A DNA stretch of 64,000 nt from CAWHMS01 sp963830495 (lineage in GTDB: Bacteria; Actinomycetota; Actinomycetes; Propionibacteriales; Nocardioidaceae): NCBI GenBank assembly GCA_963830495.1, contig CAWHMS010000003.1, positions 372,001 to 436,000 of the forward strand. Reading direction: 5' to 3'. This document shows positions 42,070 through 51,349 of the stretch, one piece after another. The stretch's first letter is position 1; the number at the start of each line of letters is the position of its first letter. The notes under the pieces are model-generated. The model was not told where the DNA came from, searched no databases, and worked only from the letters and a program-made list of their open reading frames with translations. Both the position numbers and the translations under genes were made by a program.

Positions 42070-43404
42070 GTGCAGTCGACGGGCATGCTGACCGACCACT
42101 ACGAGCTCACGATGGTGCAGGCAGCGTTGCGCTCGGGCACTGCACAGCGTCGGAGCGTCTTCGAGCTCTTCGCCCGACGGCTGCCGGCTGGGCGTCGGTA
42201 CGGCGTCGTCGCCGGCACCGGCCGGGCCCTCGACGCGATCGCGTCCTTCCACTTCGATCCGCAGGAGCTCGACCATCTCCGCGAGCACCAAGTGGTCGAC
42301 GACGAGACCCTGTCCTGGTTGGCGGGCTACCGCTTCACGGGCGACGTCTGGGGCTATGGCGAGGGGGAGGTCTACTTCCCTGGCAGCCCGCTCCTCGTGG
42401 TCCAGTCGACGTTTGCCGAAGCGGTCGTGCTCGAGACCGTGTTGCTCTCGATCTACAACCACGACTCGGCGATCGCCTCGGCCGCCTCGCGGATGTTGGC
42501 AGCAGCCGAGGGCCGGCCGTGCATCGAGATGGGCTCACGACGTACGCATGAGTCGGCAGCGGTCGCAGCCGCTCGCGCGGCGTACGTCGCCGGCTTCTCT
42601 GCGACCTCGAACCTGCAAGCCGGGATGGAGTACGGAGTTCCGACCACGGGCACGGCCGCACACTCGTTCACCCTGGTCCACGACACCGAGCGGGACGCCT
42701 TCACAGCCCAGATCGGCGCGCTCGGGACTGGCACGACCCTGCTGGTGGACACCTTCGACATCGAGCACGCTGTCCAGACCGGAGTCGAGCTCGCCGGGCC
42801 GGCCCTCGGTGCGGTGCGGCTGGACTCCGGCGACTTGGCCCTGCTCGCCCACCAGGTGCGGGCACAGCTCAACGGGTTGGGAGCGGCCGACACCCGCATC
42901 ATCGTGACCAGCGATCTCGACGAGTTCTCAATCGCGGGGCTCGCCGCGGCGCCGGTCGACGGGTACGGCGTCGGCACGTCTCTCGTCACCGGCTCGGGAC
43001 AACCCACGTGCGGCTTCGTCTACAAGCTGGTCGCCCGAGCCGGGGCGATCGACCCGGAAGCACCGCTCGTGGCCGTGGCCAAGAAGAGCAGCGACAAGCT
43101 GTCGATCGGCGGCCGCAAGTATGCGACGCGCCGGCGCTCCCCGTCGGGCGTGGCCGAGGTCGAGCTGATCGGCATCGGCAGTCCACCCCAGGACGACGGC
43201 GACGACCGAGACCTGTTGCTGCCACTCGTGCAGTCCGGTCGGGTCGTCGGCCGCGAACCGCTCGAGGTGGCCCGGCAGCGGCACCGGGCCGCACTGGCCG
43301 AGCTACCGCTCGAGGCGCGCAAGCTCTCACGCGGCGAGCCGGCGATCCCGACCGACTACCTCGGCGACGACAAGCCGGCCAGCCTAAGCCCCTTCGCCAC
43401 CTGA
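42070..43404 (+). CDS. pncB: Nicotinate phosphoribosyltransferase
   Basis: A 444-residue enzyme joining nicotinate and PRPP to nicotinate mononucleotide in NAD salvage. Family stretches are MLTDHYELTMVQAAL, FELFARRLPAGRRYGVVAG, the GTAAHSFTLVHDTE motif with the phosphorylated His, GAVRLDSGDL, and VTSDLDEFSI. A -10-like TAGGGT ends six bases before the GTG at 42070, so I take this as a leaderless start. Nicotinamidase (pncA) lies 1 kb downstream on the same strand. Confidence 0.93.
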   Translation: MQSTGMLTDHYELTMVQAALRSGTAQRRSVFELFARRLPAGRRYGVVAGTGRALDAIASFHFDPQELDHLREHQVVDDETLSWLAGYRFTGDVWGYGEGEVYFPGSPLLVVQSTFAEAVVLETVLLSIYNHDSAIASAASRMLAAAEGRPCIEMGSRRTHESAAVAAARAAYVAGFSATSNLQAGMEYGVPTTGTAAHSFTLVHDTERDAFTAQIGALGTGTTLLVDTFDIEHAVQTGVELAGPALGAVRLDSGDLALLAHQVRAQLNGLGAADTRIIVTSDLDEFSIAGLAAAPVDGYGVGTSLVTGSGQPTCGFVYKLVARAGAIDPEAPLVAVAKKSSDKLSIGGRKYATRRRSPSGVAEVELIGIGSPPQDDGDDRDLLLPLVQSGRVVGREPLEVARQRHRAALAELPLEARKLSRGEPAIPTDYLGDDKPASLSPFAT

Positions 43405-43418
43405 CGGCGCCGCGGGCG

Positions 43419-44261
43419 TCACCCGTCGAGATGGCCGCCGAGGAAGGCGAAGGCGTCCAGCGTCTGGTCGTTCCAATAGACGCGGGTATGGCGACCATCG
43501 CCGTACGTCGCAGACTCAGGCGGCGTGGGCAGCGCCTCGACGAGCGCGCGCACATCGTCGTACAACTGGTCCTGCTCTCCGCACCACACGGCCAGCGGGA
43601 GGCCCGCCAGCGCCGAGACGCCGGCAAAGACGGCGTCTCCGGCGATGACGGCGGGGCTGAACGCAGCCAGGGCGAGCGCCCAGCCCGGGTGCTCCTCCGC
43701 AAGGCGAAGTGCACCGTAGCCGCCGCTCGACCAACCCCACAGTGCCCGTCGCTGCGCATCGAAGCCGCGCTGCGCCAGCCACCGGGGCATCTCCTCGACC
43801 ACCATCGACCGCGGGTCGTCGCCGCCCGAGGGCTCCCACCTGGTCCCTCCCCCGTCGGCGCCGGCCAGCGCGAACGGTGGGACGCCCGCGCGCACCGCCG
43901 CAGACAGGAAGCGGCCGAACCCGAAGCCCTGATAGTCCGCCGCGGTCGCGCTCGACCCGTGCAGCACGACCACTACAGGCAGACCGGCGCCGTCAGCGAA
44001 GCCGGCCGGGACTGCGGTGAAGAGCTGCACGTCCACCCCTCGGGCCTCGGACCGCAGAGTCTCCAGGGTGACCCGGCCTTCGGGGGCGTCGGGCACGTAA
44101 GGGTCCGGCGTCGATCCCAACCCGAGCTGGTTGGTCACCCGGTCCGGGAGCAGCGTCACGCCGACGGCTCCGGCAGCCACGACGCCGGTCACACCTGCGG
44201 CGCCGAGGAGGACCTGTCGGCGGGTGAGCCCGATGTCGGGTCCGCCGCTCGTGCTGGGCAT
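43419..44261 (-). CDS. Exported alpha/beta-hydrolase (esterase, Tat signal)
   Basis: A 280-residue protein with a twin-arginine signal, LTRRQVLLGAAGVTGVVAAGAVG, so it is exported folded. The catalytic Ser is in LWGWSSGGYGA, the acid probably in CGEQDQL and the His in DGRHTRVYW. VVVLHGSSATAADY gives the oxyanion region. This resembles PHB-depolymerase or secreted mycobacterial esterase-like proteins. The substrate is unknown. It lies between pncB and pncA on the opposite strand. Confidence 0.83.
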   Translation of the reverse strand: MPSTSGGPDIGLTRRQVLLGAAGVTGVVAAGAVGVTLLPDRVTNQLGLGSTPDPYVPDAPEGRVTLETLRSEARGVDVQLFTAVPAGFADGAGLPVVVVLHGSSATAADYQGFGFGRFLSAAVRAGVPPFALAGADGGGTRWEPSGGDDPRSMVVEEMPRWLAQRGFDAQRRALWGWSSGGYGALRLAEEHPGWALALAAFSPAVIAGDAVFAGVSALAGLPLAVWCGEQDQLYDDVRALVEALPTPPESATYGDGRHTRVYWNDQTLDAFAFLGGHLDG

Positions 44262-44374
44262 GGCCCATGGTGACAGTCGGGATGGCGAAGCGTCCCCGGA
44301 TTCGGGCGGGTGGCGCGGGCTGCTGCCCCGCCAACCGAGCGCTACGGTGTGACGGCGCGGAGAGGAGCAGGTGG

Positions 44375-44950
44375 ATGACGAAGGCACTGATCGTCTGCGA
44401 CGTGCAGAACGACTTCTGCGAAGGCGGCAGCCTCGCGGTGACGGGTGGCGCCGACGTGGCATTCCGGATCGGCGAACTGCTGCACCGATGGCAGGAGTCC
44501 GACCCGAGGCATCGTGAGTACGGCGTCGTGGTCGCCACCCGAGACCACCACATCGACCCTGGCTCGCACTTCTCCGACGATCCCGACTACGTCGACTCGT
44601 GGCCGGTGCACTGCGTGGCAGGCACCGACGGCGCCGCCTTCCATCCCAACCTCGACCCGCAGCCGTTCGACGCGATTTTCCACAAGGGCGAGCATGCGGC
44701 GGCTTACTCCGGCTTCGAGGGGAAGTCTGCGGACGGCCTCCTGCTCGCCGACTGGCTGCGTGCACACGACGTGTCGACCGTCGACATCTGCGGGATCGCG
44801 ACCGACTACTGCGTGCGCACGACCGCTCTCGACGCGCTCCGGGAGGGGTTCGGCACGACCGTGCTGGCGGCGCTGTCCGCCGGCATCTCGCCGGAGCGCT
44901 CCGAGGCGGCCCTGGCCGAGCTCCGGACGGCCGGCGCCGCGATCGACTGA
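44375..44950 (+). CDS. pncA: Nicotinamidase/pyrazinamidase
   Basis: A 191-residue amidohydrolase that converts nicotinamide to nicotinate. The catalytic triad is Asp9, Lys104 and Cys146 (GIATDYCVRTTALDA). The metal site is Asp57, His59, His65 and His79. GGAGCAGG precedes the ATG. Together with pncB it forms the two-step salvage of nicotinamide. Confidence 0.94.
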   Translation: MTKALIVCDVQNDFCEGGSLAVTGGADVAFRIGELLHRWQESDPRHREYGVVVATRDHHIDPGSHFSDDPDYVDSWPVHCVAGTDGAAFHPNLDPQPFDAIFHKGEHAAAYSGFEGKSADGLLLADWLRAHDVSTVDICGIATDYCVRTTALDALREGFGTTVLAALSAGISPERSEAALAELRTAGAAID

Positions 44951-45004
44951 GAAGACCAGACCGCGGGCGCCGGGATGACCGCGGGTCTCACGGCCCCGAA
45001 ATCT

Positions 45005-46393
45005 TCAGTCGAGCGTGAAGATCTTGCCCGGGTTGAGGATGCCCTGCGGGTCGAACGATGCCTTGATCCTTCGATGGATGTCGAGGGACAGCGCGCCGAT
45101 CTCCCTCTCCAGCAAGGCCATCTTGAGGGTGCCGACGCCGTGCTCACCGGTGATCGTGCCACCAAGCTCGAGGCTGATCTCCATGATCCGGTCGAACGCC
45201 GACTTCGCCCGCTCGACCTGCTCCGGGTCGTCACGGTCGAAGACGACGGTGGGGTGGAAGTTGCCGTCGCCCGCGTGTCCGACCACACCGATCGTCAATC
45301 CTGCCTCGTCGGCCACCTGCTCGATCCGCTCGACCAGCTCGGCGAGCCGGGACCGCGGCACGCACACGTCGTCGATCATCGTGGTGCCGAGGCGCTCCAT
45401 CGCAGTGAGCACCTGCCGCCTGGCGCCGAGGAGCAGCTCGCCCTCCTCCGGAGTGTCGGCGACCGCGACCTCCATGGCGCCGGCCTTCTCGAGGATCTCG
45501 GCGAGGACGCCCACCTCCTCGGCCGACCGGTCGCCGCCGGCGTCGGACTGGGCCAGCACGAGCGCTCCGGCCTCCGGCGCGATCCCCATCGAGAAGGCCT
45601 CGTTGACCGCCTGCACGGTCACTCTGTCCATGAACTCCAACAGCGAGGGCACCACCCCGCACGCCACCACATCGCTCACCGCCCCGGCGGCGGCGGCCGC
45701 GGAGTCGAAGACGGCAGCCACCGTCAGCGGCAGCTCGGTCTTCGGTCGAAGCAGCAGCGTGATCTCGGTGACGACCCCGAGAGTGCCCTCGCTCCCGACG
45801 AAGAGCCGGGTCAGGTCGTAACCGGCGACACCCTTGACCGTCCGGCGCCCGGTCCTGAGCACCCGGCCGTCGGCCAGCACCACCTCCAGGCCCAGCACGT
45901 AGTCGGTCGTCACGCCGTACTTGACGCAGCACAGCCCACCGGAGTTGGTGGAGATGTTGCCGCCGATCGAGCAGAACTCCCAGCTCGACGGATCAGGTGG
46001 GTAGAACAGCCCTTGGTCGGCCACGATGCGCGACAGGTCGGCGTTGTAGATGCCCGGCTGGGTGACGACGATGCGGTTGGGTACGTCGACCTCGAGCACA
46101 CAGTTCATCTTTTCCAGGTTGAGCAGGATGCAGCCGTCGATGGCGTTGGCTGCGCCCGACAGTCCGCTGCGGGCGCCCTGCGGCACGACGGGTACACCGA
46201 ACCGGCTCGCCACGGCCATGACCTGCTGAACATGAGCCGTCTCACGGGCGTGCACGAGCACGGCCGCCTTGCCGGCATCGGCGTACATCGCCCGGTCGTG
46301 GCCATACGCTTCGAGGATGTCGACGTCTTCGACCACCGCACCAGCAGGCAGCCCGGCACGCAGTGCCTCGACGACGTCTGCGCTGTCAGCCAT
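45005..46393 (-). CDS. FAD-linked oxidase, glycolate oxidase GlcD type
   Basis: A 462-residue flavoprotein of the VAO/PCMH type. The FAD-binding part includes VVPQGARSGLSGAANA and SIGGNISTNSGGLCCVKYG; the C-terminal FAD-oxidase domain ends with the typical ITGEHGVGTLKMALLE. It probably oxidises a 2-hydroxy acid such as glycolate or D-lactate; no GlcE or GlcF is adjacent. TACTGT ends six bases before the ATG at 46393, consistent with a leaderless transcript. Confidence 0.88.
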   Translation of the reverse strand: MADSADVVEALRAGLPAGAVVEDVDILEAYGHDRAMYADAGKAAVLVHARETAHVQQVMAVASRFGVPVVPQGARSGLSGAANAIDGCILLNLEKMNCVLEVDVPNRIVVTQPGIYNADLSRIVADQGLFYPPDPSSWEFCSIGGNISTNSGGLCCVKYGVTTDYVLGLEVVLADGRVLRTGRRTVKGVAGYDLTRLFVGSEGTLGVVTEITLLLRPKTELPLTVAAVFDSAAAAAGAVSDVVACGVVPSLLEFMDRVTVQAVNEAFSMGIAPEAGALVLAQSDAGGDRSAEEVGVLAEILEKAGAMEVAVADTPEEGELLLGARRQVLTAMERLGTTMIDDVCVPRSRLAELVERIEQVADEAGLTIGVVGHAGDGNFHPTVVFDRDDPEQVERAKSAFDRIMEISLELGGTITGEHGVGTLKMALLEREIGALSLDIHRRIKASFDPQGILNPGKIFTLD

Positions 46394-46539
46394 GACTCCA
46401 CAGTAGGCGTCTCCGGTCATCGAGTCGCGTCGGCAGGGACCCGATCCCGGAGTCTCAGCAGTGATCTCGCGTCACCGGTTGCCGGTGGGCGGAACCAGGC
46501 GGACAGGGGGTGGGCGGCCGTTTGGGTGGGCCGCCGGAG

Positions 46540-48000
46540 TCAGAGGCCGTTCGCCTCGGTGCGGGCGGGCTTCTTGCCGGAGAACAGCCACGCCCGGAAG
46601 AAGCCGTCGAGCTTCTCGCCACTCCTGCGCTCCGCGAGGCGCTTGAACTCCGCTGTCGAGCCGAGACCGTCGCGGTTGTCGTGAACCCAGGTGCGCAGGA
46701 TCCGGAAGAACACCCGCGTACCCACCCGGTTGCGCAGCGCCTGGGTGGTCATCGCGCCGCGCTCATAGACCGCATAGTCGAAGATCCGGTCGCGTCCGGG
46801 ATCGCCGATCGGCAACCGCCAGTAGCCGCTCCCGGGCCCGAAGACGTTGTAGATGCGCATGAGCCTGCGCTGCGGGCTCGGTCCACCCCGGTGGTCGTGC
46901 CACAGCCACTCGGCGTACGTCGCGAGCCCCTCATTGAGCCAGATGTGCCGCCACCGCTGGACGGCGACCTTGTCGCCGAACCACTGGTGCGCCATCTCGT
47001 GCACGATCAGGCTCGATGTGGCGCCATAGGCGAACATGTCGCGGCCGTAGACCGGCCGGGTCTGGTTCTCCAGGGCATAACCGAGCCTGGCTGCGGTCAC
47101 GACCCCGCCGATGTCGGCGTACGGGTAGGAGCCGAACCGCCGCTCCAACCACCGAGTCACCTCGGCGGTCCTGCGCACCGAGCGCTTGGCCGCGGTGGCC
47201 TGCCTGCCCAGTCGGTTCTCGAATGCGTAGAGATAAGGCCCCACGGCAGTGTGACCACGCTCGAGGCGGTACTGCCCGAAGGCCGCGAAGGCCAGGTACG
47301 TCGTCATCGGCTTGTCCGGAGCCCACCGCCACGCACGGGTGTCGCCGACCACGCGACGGCTGAGGAGCCGGCCGTTGCTGATCGCTTCCATCCGCGGCGG
47401 CACCCGGAGCCGGATGCTGAAGCGAGCCTTGTCACTCGGGTGGTCGTTGCTCGGGAACCACCAGGCGGCGATGTGCGGTTCGCCGACGGCGATGCCGCCG
47501 GTGGGGGTCCGCTCGAACGGACTCTCACCGTTGAAGCTCAGACCTGCCGGTCGGCCACCGTAGGCGACCGTCACGTTGACGGTGCGGCCCTTGCGGATCG
47601 CCGGCCGAGGCCTGACCGTCAGCTCGTGCGTGCCCTGCGAGAACCTGGTGCGGTCGCCGCGGACCCACACCCTGGAGGCGCGCAGCAGCAAGTCCAGGTT
47701 GAGCCGCTCCAGCCGTCGCTTCGCCGTGAGGCGCACCCGCGTCGTACCGATCAGCGCGCCCGTCGCGGGCCGGTAGCGGACGTCGATGGAGTAGGACCGT
47801 ACGTCGTACCCGCCGTTGCCGTCCTTGGGGAAGTACGGATCGCCGATGCCCGTCGTCGAGGGTGCCGAGATCGTCTGGGTCAGTGCACCACCGGCCGTCC
47901 GCGTGCCGTCGCCGAGGCCGATCGCGGGCTCGACGGCGCCCGCCACGATGAGTCCGCTGAGCACGAGAGCGGGCACGCGGACACGCGGCGAGAGATGCAT
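46540..48000 (-). CDS. Secreted M1-family aminopeptidase
   Basis: A 486-residue zinc peptidase with an N-terminal signal peptide (VPALVLSGLIVAGAVEPAIG). The M1 zinc site is VHEMAHQWFGDKVAVQRWRH, followed by the third ligand in WLNEGLATYAEW. The beta-rich N-terminal domain contains YDVRSYSIDVRY, as in leukotriene-A4-hydrolase-like proteins. It should trim peptides outside the cell. The protein is shorter than full-length PepN, lacking the large helical C-terminus. GGAGCC precedes the ATG. Confidence 0.9.
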   Translation of the reverse strand: MHLSPRVRVPALVLSGLIVAGAVEPAIGLGDGTRTAGGALTQTISAPSTTGIGDPYFPKDGNGGYDVRSYSIDVRYRPATGALIGTTRVRLTAKRRLERLNLDLLLRASRVWVRGDRTRFSQGTHELTVRPRPAIRKGRTVNVTVAYGGRPAGLSFNGESPFERTPTGGIAVGEPHIAAWWFPSNDHPSDKARFSIRLRVPPRMEAISNGRLLSRRVVGDTRAWRWAPDKPMTTYLAFAAFGQYRLERGHTAVGPYLYAFENRLGRQATAAKRSVRRTAEVTRWLERRFGSYPYADIGGVVTAARLGYALENQTRPVYGRDMFAYGATSSLIVHEMAHQWFGDKVAVQRWRHIWLNEGLATYAEWLWHDHRGGPSPQRRLMRIYNVFGPGSGYWRLPIGDPGRDRIFDYAVYERGAMTTQALRNRVGTRVFFRILRTWVHDNRDGLGSTAEFKRLAERRSGEKLDGFFRAWLFSGKKPARTEANGL

Positions 48001-48202
48001 GGATGGCTCCGGCTGATCGGCGAGATGGGAGCGACCGGCTCATTGTCCACGAAAGCCCCGTGGAGACCAAACGGCGAGGGTGGACCTCCCCGCCCATGCG
48101 GAAGCAGCGGCCGGTCGGTCGATCGGAGTTCTCGGGCCACCAGGCGGGATCCGGCTAGAGTGACGTGAGCCAGGGCAAGGAGTCTTACGCAGAGGACACC
48201 CC

Positions 48203-48832
48203 ATGGGCTTCTACGAGGAACGCATCGTCCCGCGAATCGTCAACGTGGCGTGCGGGACGAAGGTGGCGCGAGAGTCCCGCCGCCGGGTGTGCGCTGGCCT
48301 CGCAGGCGACGTCGTCGAGATCGGGTTCGGCAGCGGACTCAACCTCCCCTACTATCCCCCGGCCGTGACCCGTGTGTCCGCGGTCGAGCCCGCCGACCTG
48401 GGCTGGAAGCTGGCCGCGAAGCGCCTCGCAGCGTCGACCGTCCCGGTGGAGCGAGCCGGGCTGGATGGTCAGTCGTTGCCGTTTCCGGACCACAGGTACG
48501 ACGCAGCGCTGTCGACCTGGACCATGTGCACGATCCCCGACCTCGGGGCGGCGCTGTCGGAGCTCCGACGCGTGCTCAAGCCTGGCGGCACCCTGCACTT
48601 CGTCGAGCACGGCCTCGCACCGGACGAGAAGGTGCAGCGCTGGCAGCGGCGCCTCGATCCGCTCGAGCAAGCGCTCTTCGCCGGCTGCCACCTGACCAGA
48701 CCGATCCCCGACATGATCACCGCCGCGGGATTCACGGTCACCGCGCTGGACGTGTTCTACGAGAAGGGGGCGCCGAAGTTCATCGCCGCGGAGTCGCTCG
48801 GAGTCGCGGTGTCGCCGGAGCCCGTCAACTGA
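48203..48832 (+). CDS. Class I SAM-dependent methyltransferase
   Basis: A 209-residue enzyme. Motif I is VVEIGFGSGLNLPYY, and the acidic motif II lies in VSAVEPAD. Later come YDAALSTWTMCTIPDL and LKPGGTLHFVEHGL. The N-terminus and length recall the METTL7/thiol-methyltransferase-like group. The acceptor is unknown. It converges with hppD, with 24 bases between stops. Confidence 0.85.
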   Translation: MGFYEERIVPRIVNVACGTKVARESRRRVCAGLAGDVVEIGFGSGLNLPYYPPAVTRVSAVEPADLGWKLAAKRLAASTVPVERAGLDGQSLPFPDHRYDAALSTWTMCTIPDLGAALSELRRVLKPGGTLHFVEHGLAPDEKVQRWQRRLDPLEQALFAGCHLTRPIPDMITAAGFTVTALDVFYEKGAPKFIAAESLGVAVSPEPVN

Positions 48833-48856
48833 CCACCCGCGCCTGGCACAGCCGGG

Positions 48857-50057
48857 TCATAGGTTGCCGCGGATCTCCTGCTCGCGCTCGATCGCCTGGA
48901 ACAGGGCCTTGAAGTTGCCCTTGCCGAAGCCGAGCGAACCGTGCCGCTCGATGATCTCGAAGAACACGGTGGGGCGGTCGCCGAGCGGTTTGGTGAAGAT
49001 CTGCAGCAGGTAGCCGTCCTCGTCGCGGTCGACCAGGATGCCGCGCTTCTGCAGCTCCTCGATCGGTACGCGCACCTCACCGATCCGCTCTCGCAGCCCG
49101 GCGTCGTCGTAGTAGGAGTCGGGGGTGTCGAGGAACTCCACCCCCTCGGCACGGAGGCAGTCGACGGTCCGCAGGATGTCGTTGGTGGCGAGGGCAAGGT
49201 GCTGGGCGCCGGGGCCTTGGTAGAACTCGAGGTACTCGTCGATCTGGGACTTCTTCTTGGCGACGGCCGGCTCGTTGAGGGGGAACTTCACTCGGTGGTT
49301 GCCGTTGGCGACGACCTTCGACATCAGCGCCGAGTAGTCGGTGGCGATGTCGTCGCCGATGAACTCGGCCATGTTCACGAAGCCCATGACCCGGTTGTAG
49401 AAGGTTGACCCACTCGTCCATCTTGCCCAGCTCGACGTTTCCGACGATGTGGTCAAGGGCCTGGAAGAGCCGCTTCGGCGCGCCGTCGCGCTTGGTGTAC
49501 GTCGACTGCTTGGCGACGTATCCGGGCAGGTACGGGCCGTCGTACTTGCTGCGGTCGACGAGGGTGTGACGCGTCTCGCCGTACGTCGCGATGGCCGCGA
49601 TGCGCACCGTGCCGTGCTCGTCGCTGAGGTCCTCGGGCTCGCGGATGACCGTGGCACCGGCCGCTACCGCCTGGCCGATGCACCGGTCTACGTCGGGGAC
49701 CTCGAGCGCGATGTCGACGACGCCGTCGCCGTGCTGGGTGTGATGCGCCACGAGCGGGCTGGTGGGGCTGACTGCGCCGTTGACCACGAAGCGGATGGCA
49801 CCGGACTTGAGCACGTAGCTGTTGTGCTCACGCTGACCGGTCTCCGGACCGGCATAGGCGATGAGCTCCATGCCCCACGCCGACTGGTAGTAATGCGCGG
49901 TCTGGGTGGCGTTGCCGACGACGAAGACGATGGCGTCCCAGCCCGTGACAGGGAAGGGGTCCTTGCTCTCGTCGTACTCCACCAGTCCGACGAGCTGCTT
50001 GAGCTGCTCGAGCGTGAGGTCGGCCTGTCGTTCTTCGGGCGTCAGCGTCTGGCTCAT
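48857..50057 (-). pseudogene. hppD: 4-hydroxyphenylpyruvate dioxygenase, single-base frameshift
   Basis: The tyrosine-catabolic enzyme making homogentisate. All three iron ligands are visible: the His in QALDHIVGNV, the His in GAQHLALATND and the Glu in PTVFFEIIERHG. The first frame runs to LGKMDEWVN. One extra base in the pair 49405-49406 shifts it, after which TFYNRVMGFVNMAEFIG continues to the normal end EREQEIRGNL. The repaired length is 399 residues, normal for the family. It is divergent from an Lrp regulator. It may be a sequence error or a recent mutation. Confidence 0.92.
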
Positions 50058-50067
50058 GCCCGCATCT

Positions 50068-50082
50068 TGTCGACGGTCGACA
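50068..50082. promoter_or_regulatory. Palindrome between hppD and the Lrp regulator
   Basis: TGTCGAC-G-GTCGACA is a perfect 7-1-7 inverted repeat 11 bases upstream of the hppD start. It is the obvious candidate operator for the divergent Lrp-type regulator. Confidence 0.6.
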
Positions 50083-50197
50083 GAATGAGCAAGACTTCCT
50101 CGATCTGCCGATCAACTTGACTAGTATGACGTCGAGGTCTGCTGCAGAAGTGCGCAAGCTGACCACGATCAGGGGACGAGCCGACCGGAGGCCGAGG

Positions 50198-50704
50198 ATG
50201 CCGATCGACCGACTCGACGCGCAGATCGTCGAACTCTTCGCCCAGGAGCCACGCGTCGGCGTGCTGGAGGCCTCGCGGCGGCTCGGTGTCGCCCGCGGCA
50301 CCGTGCAGGCCCGCCTCGACCGGCTCGAGCGCTCCGGTGTCGTGCGGGGCTGGGGGCCGGACGTCGACACCGAGGCGCTGGGCTATCCCGTGACGGCGTT
50401 CATCACGCTCGAGATCCGGCAGGGCCGCGGCCACGACCCCGTCGGGGCACATCTGGAGTCGATTCCGGAGGTGATCGAGGCCCACACCGTGACGGGGCCG
50501 GCCGACCTCTGGTGCCGGGTGGTGGCCAGGTCGAACGCCGACCTTCAGCTCGTGCTGGATCAGGTGCTGGCGCATCCGGGTATCGAGCGCTCGGCCACCA
50601 TGATCACGCTGGCGACCCAGATCTCCCGCCGGCTGCTGCCACTGGTGGCAGCGACCGCGCGGGACGACTCGCGGGACGCCTCAGACTCGTACGACTCAAC
50701 GTAG
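50198..50704 (+). CDS. Lrp/AsnC-family regulator
   Basis: A protein of about 168 residues. Winged helix-turn-helix: PIDRLDAQIVELFAQEPRVG, then VLEASRRLGVARGTVQARLDRL. A RAM (ligand-sensing) domain follows (ITLEIRQGRGHDPVGAHLES, VTGPADLWCRVVARSNADL). It stands divergent from hppD and most likely controls tyrosine breakdown. I place the start at the ATG giving MPIDRLD, the family N-terminus; an ATG at 50126 would add 24 basic residues. Confidence 0.85.
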   Translation: MPIDRLDAQIVELFAQEPRVGVLEASRRLGVARGTVQARLDRLERSGVVRGWGPDVDTEALGYPVTAFITLEIRQGRGHDPVGAHLESIPEVIEAHTVTGPADLWCRVVARSNADLQLVLDQVLAHPGIERSATMITLATQISRRLLPLVAATARDDSRDASDSYDST

Positions 50705-50762
50705 ATGCAGTCACATCCGCCAATGCCGGACGGATCCCTACCGCCACCCTAGAGTGCCGACT

Positions 50763-51155
50763 ATGGCGTCGCCGCAACCCCAGCAGCCCGAGCCCTCCGA
50801 GCCGTCCGAGCCGTCGCCGGGGTCCTCCGCGGAGAGCGCCCCGACCGATCCTCGGGTGCTGCTCGCCAACGAGCGCACCTTCCTGGCCTGGATGCGTACC
50901 TCGCTCGCACTGCTGGCTGCTGCCGCGGCAGTGACGGCCGTGGACCTCCCGATGTCGCTGATCGTCCAGCGAACTCTGTCGGTGGCGCTGGCGGTCATCG
51001 CCCTGGTCACGATGGCGGCGGGGTGGCATTCCTGGCGCCGCCGTGAGGAGGCCCTGCACCGACGTCAGGAGCTGCCCCCGTCGATCGCCGCCACCCTGCT
51101 TGTCACCGGGATGTTCCTGGTCAGTCTGGTGCTGATCGTCGCCGTCCTGACCTGA
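50763..51155 (+). CDS. YidH/DUF202 small membrane protein
   Basis: A 130-residue protein: a Pro/Glu/Ser-rich head of about 30 residues, then the DUF202 signature DPRVLLANERTFLAWMRTSLALLA and three membrane helices. The function is unknown. TAGAGT lies seven bases before the ATG, so the mRNA is probably leaderless. A hairpin terminator follows. Confidence 0.85.
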   Translation: MASPQPQQPEPSEPSEPSPGSSAESAPTDPRVLLANERTFLAWMRTSLALLAAAAAVTAVDLPMSLIVQRTLSVALAVIALVTMAAGWHSWRRREEALHRRQELPPSIAATLLVTGMFLVSLVLIVAVLT

Positions 51156-51188
51156 CCCAGCTGTGCGAGTGAGCGTCCCTCCGTCGGC

Positions 51189-51241
51189 GCAAGGATCCGA
51201 CGATCCTGGGGTGGCTTGCCCCGAGATCGTCGAATCCTTGC
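51189..51241 (+). terminator. Hairpin terminator after the DUF202 gene
   Basis: Two 23-base arms (51189-51211, 51219-51241) pair at 20 positions around a 7-base loop. The left arm holds AAGGATCCGAC, the same core as in the hairpin at 33826. No T-tract is present. Confidence 0.75.
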
Positions 51242-51349
51242 CGCGGTCGGGGTTCCACGCGACGTTGCCGGGTACTGTGACGGCCGACACGTTTCACCCC
51301 TGACAACGGATCGTCCGGCACGTTCCTGCCGGTGAAGGGAGTGCCAGCA

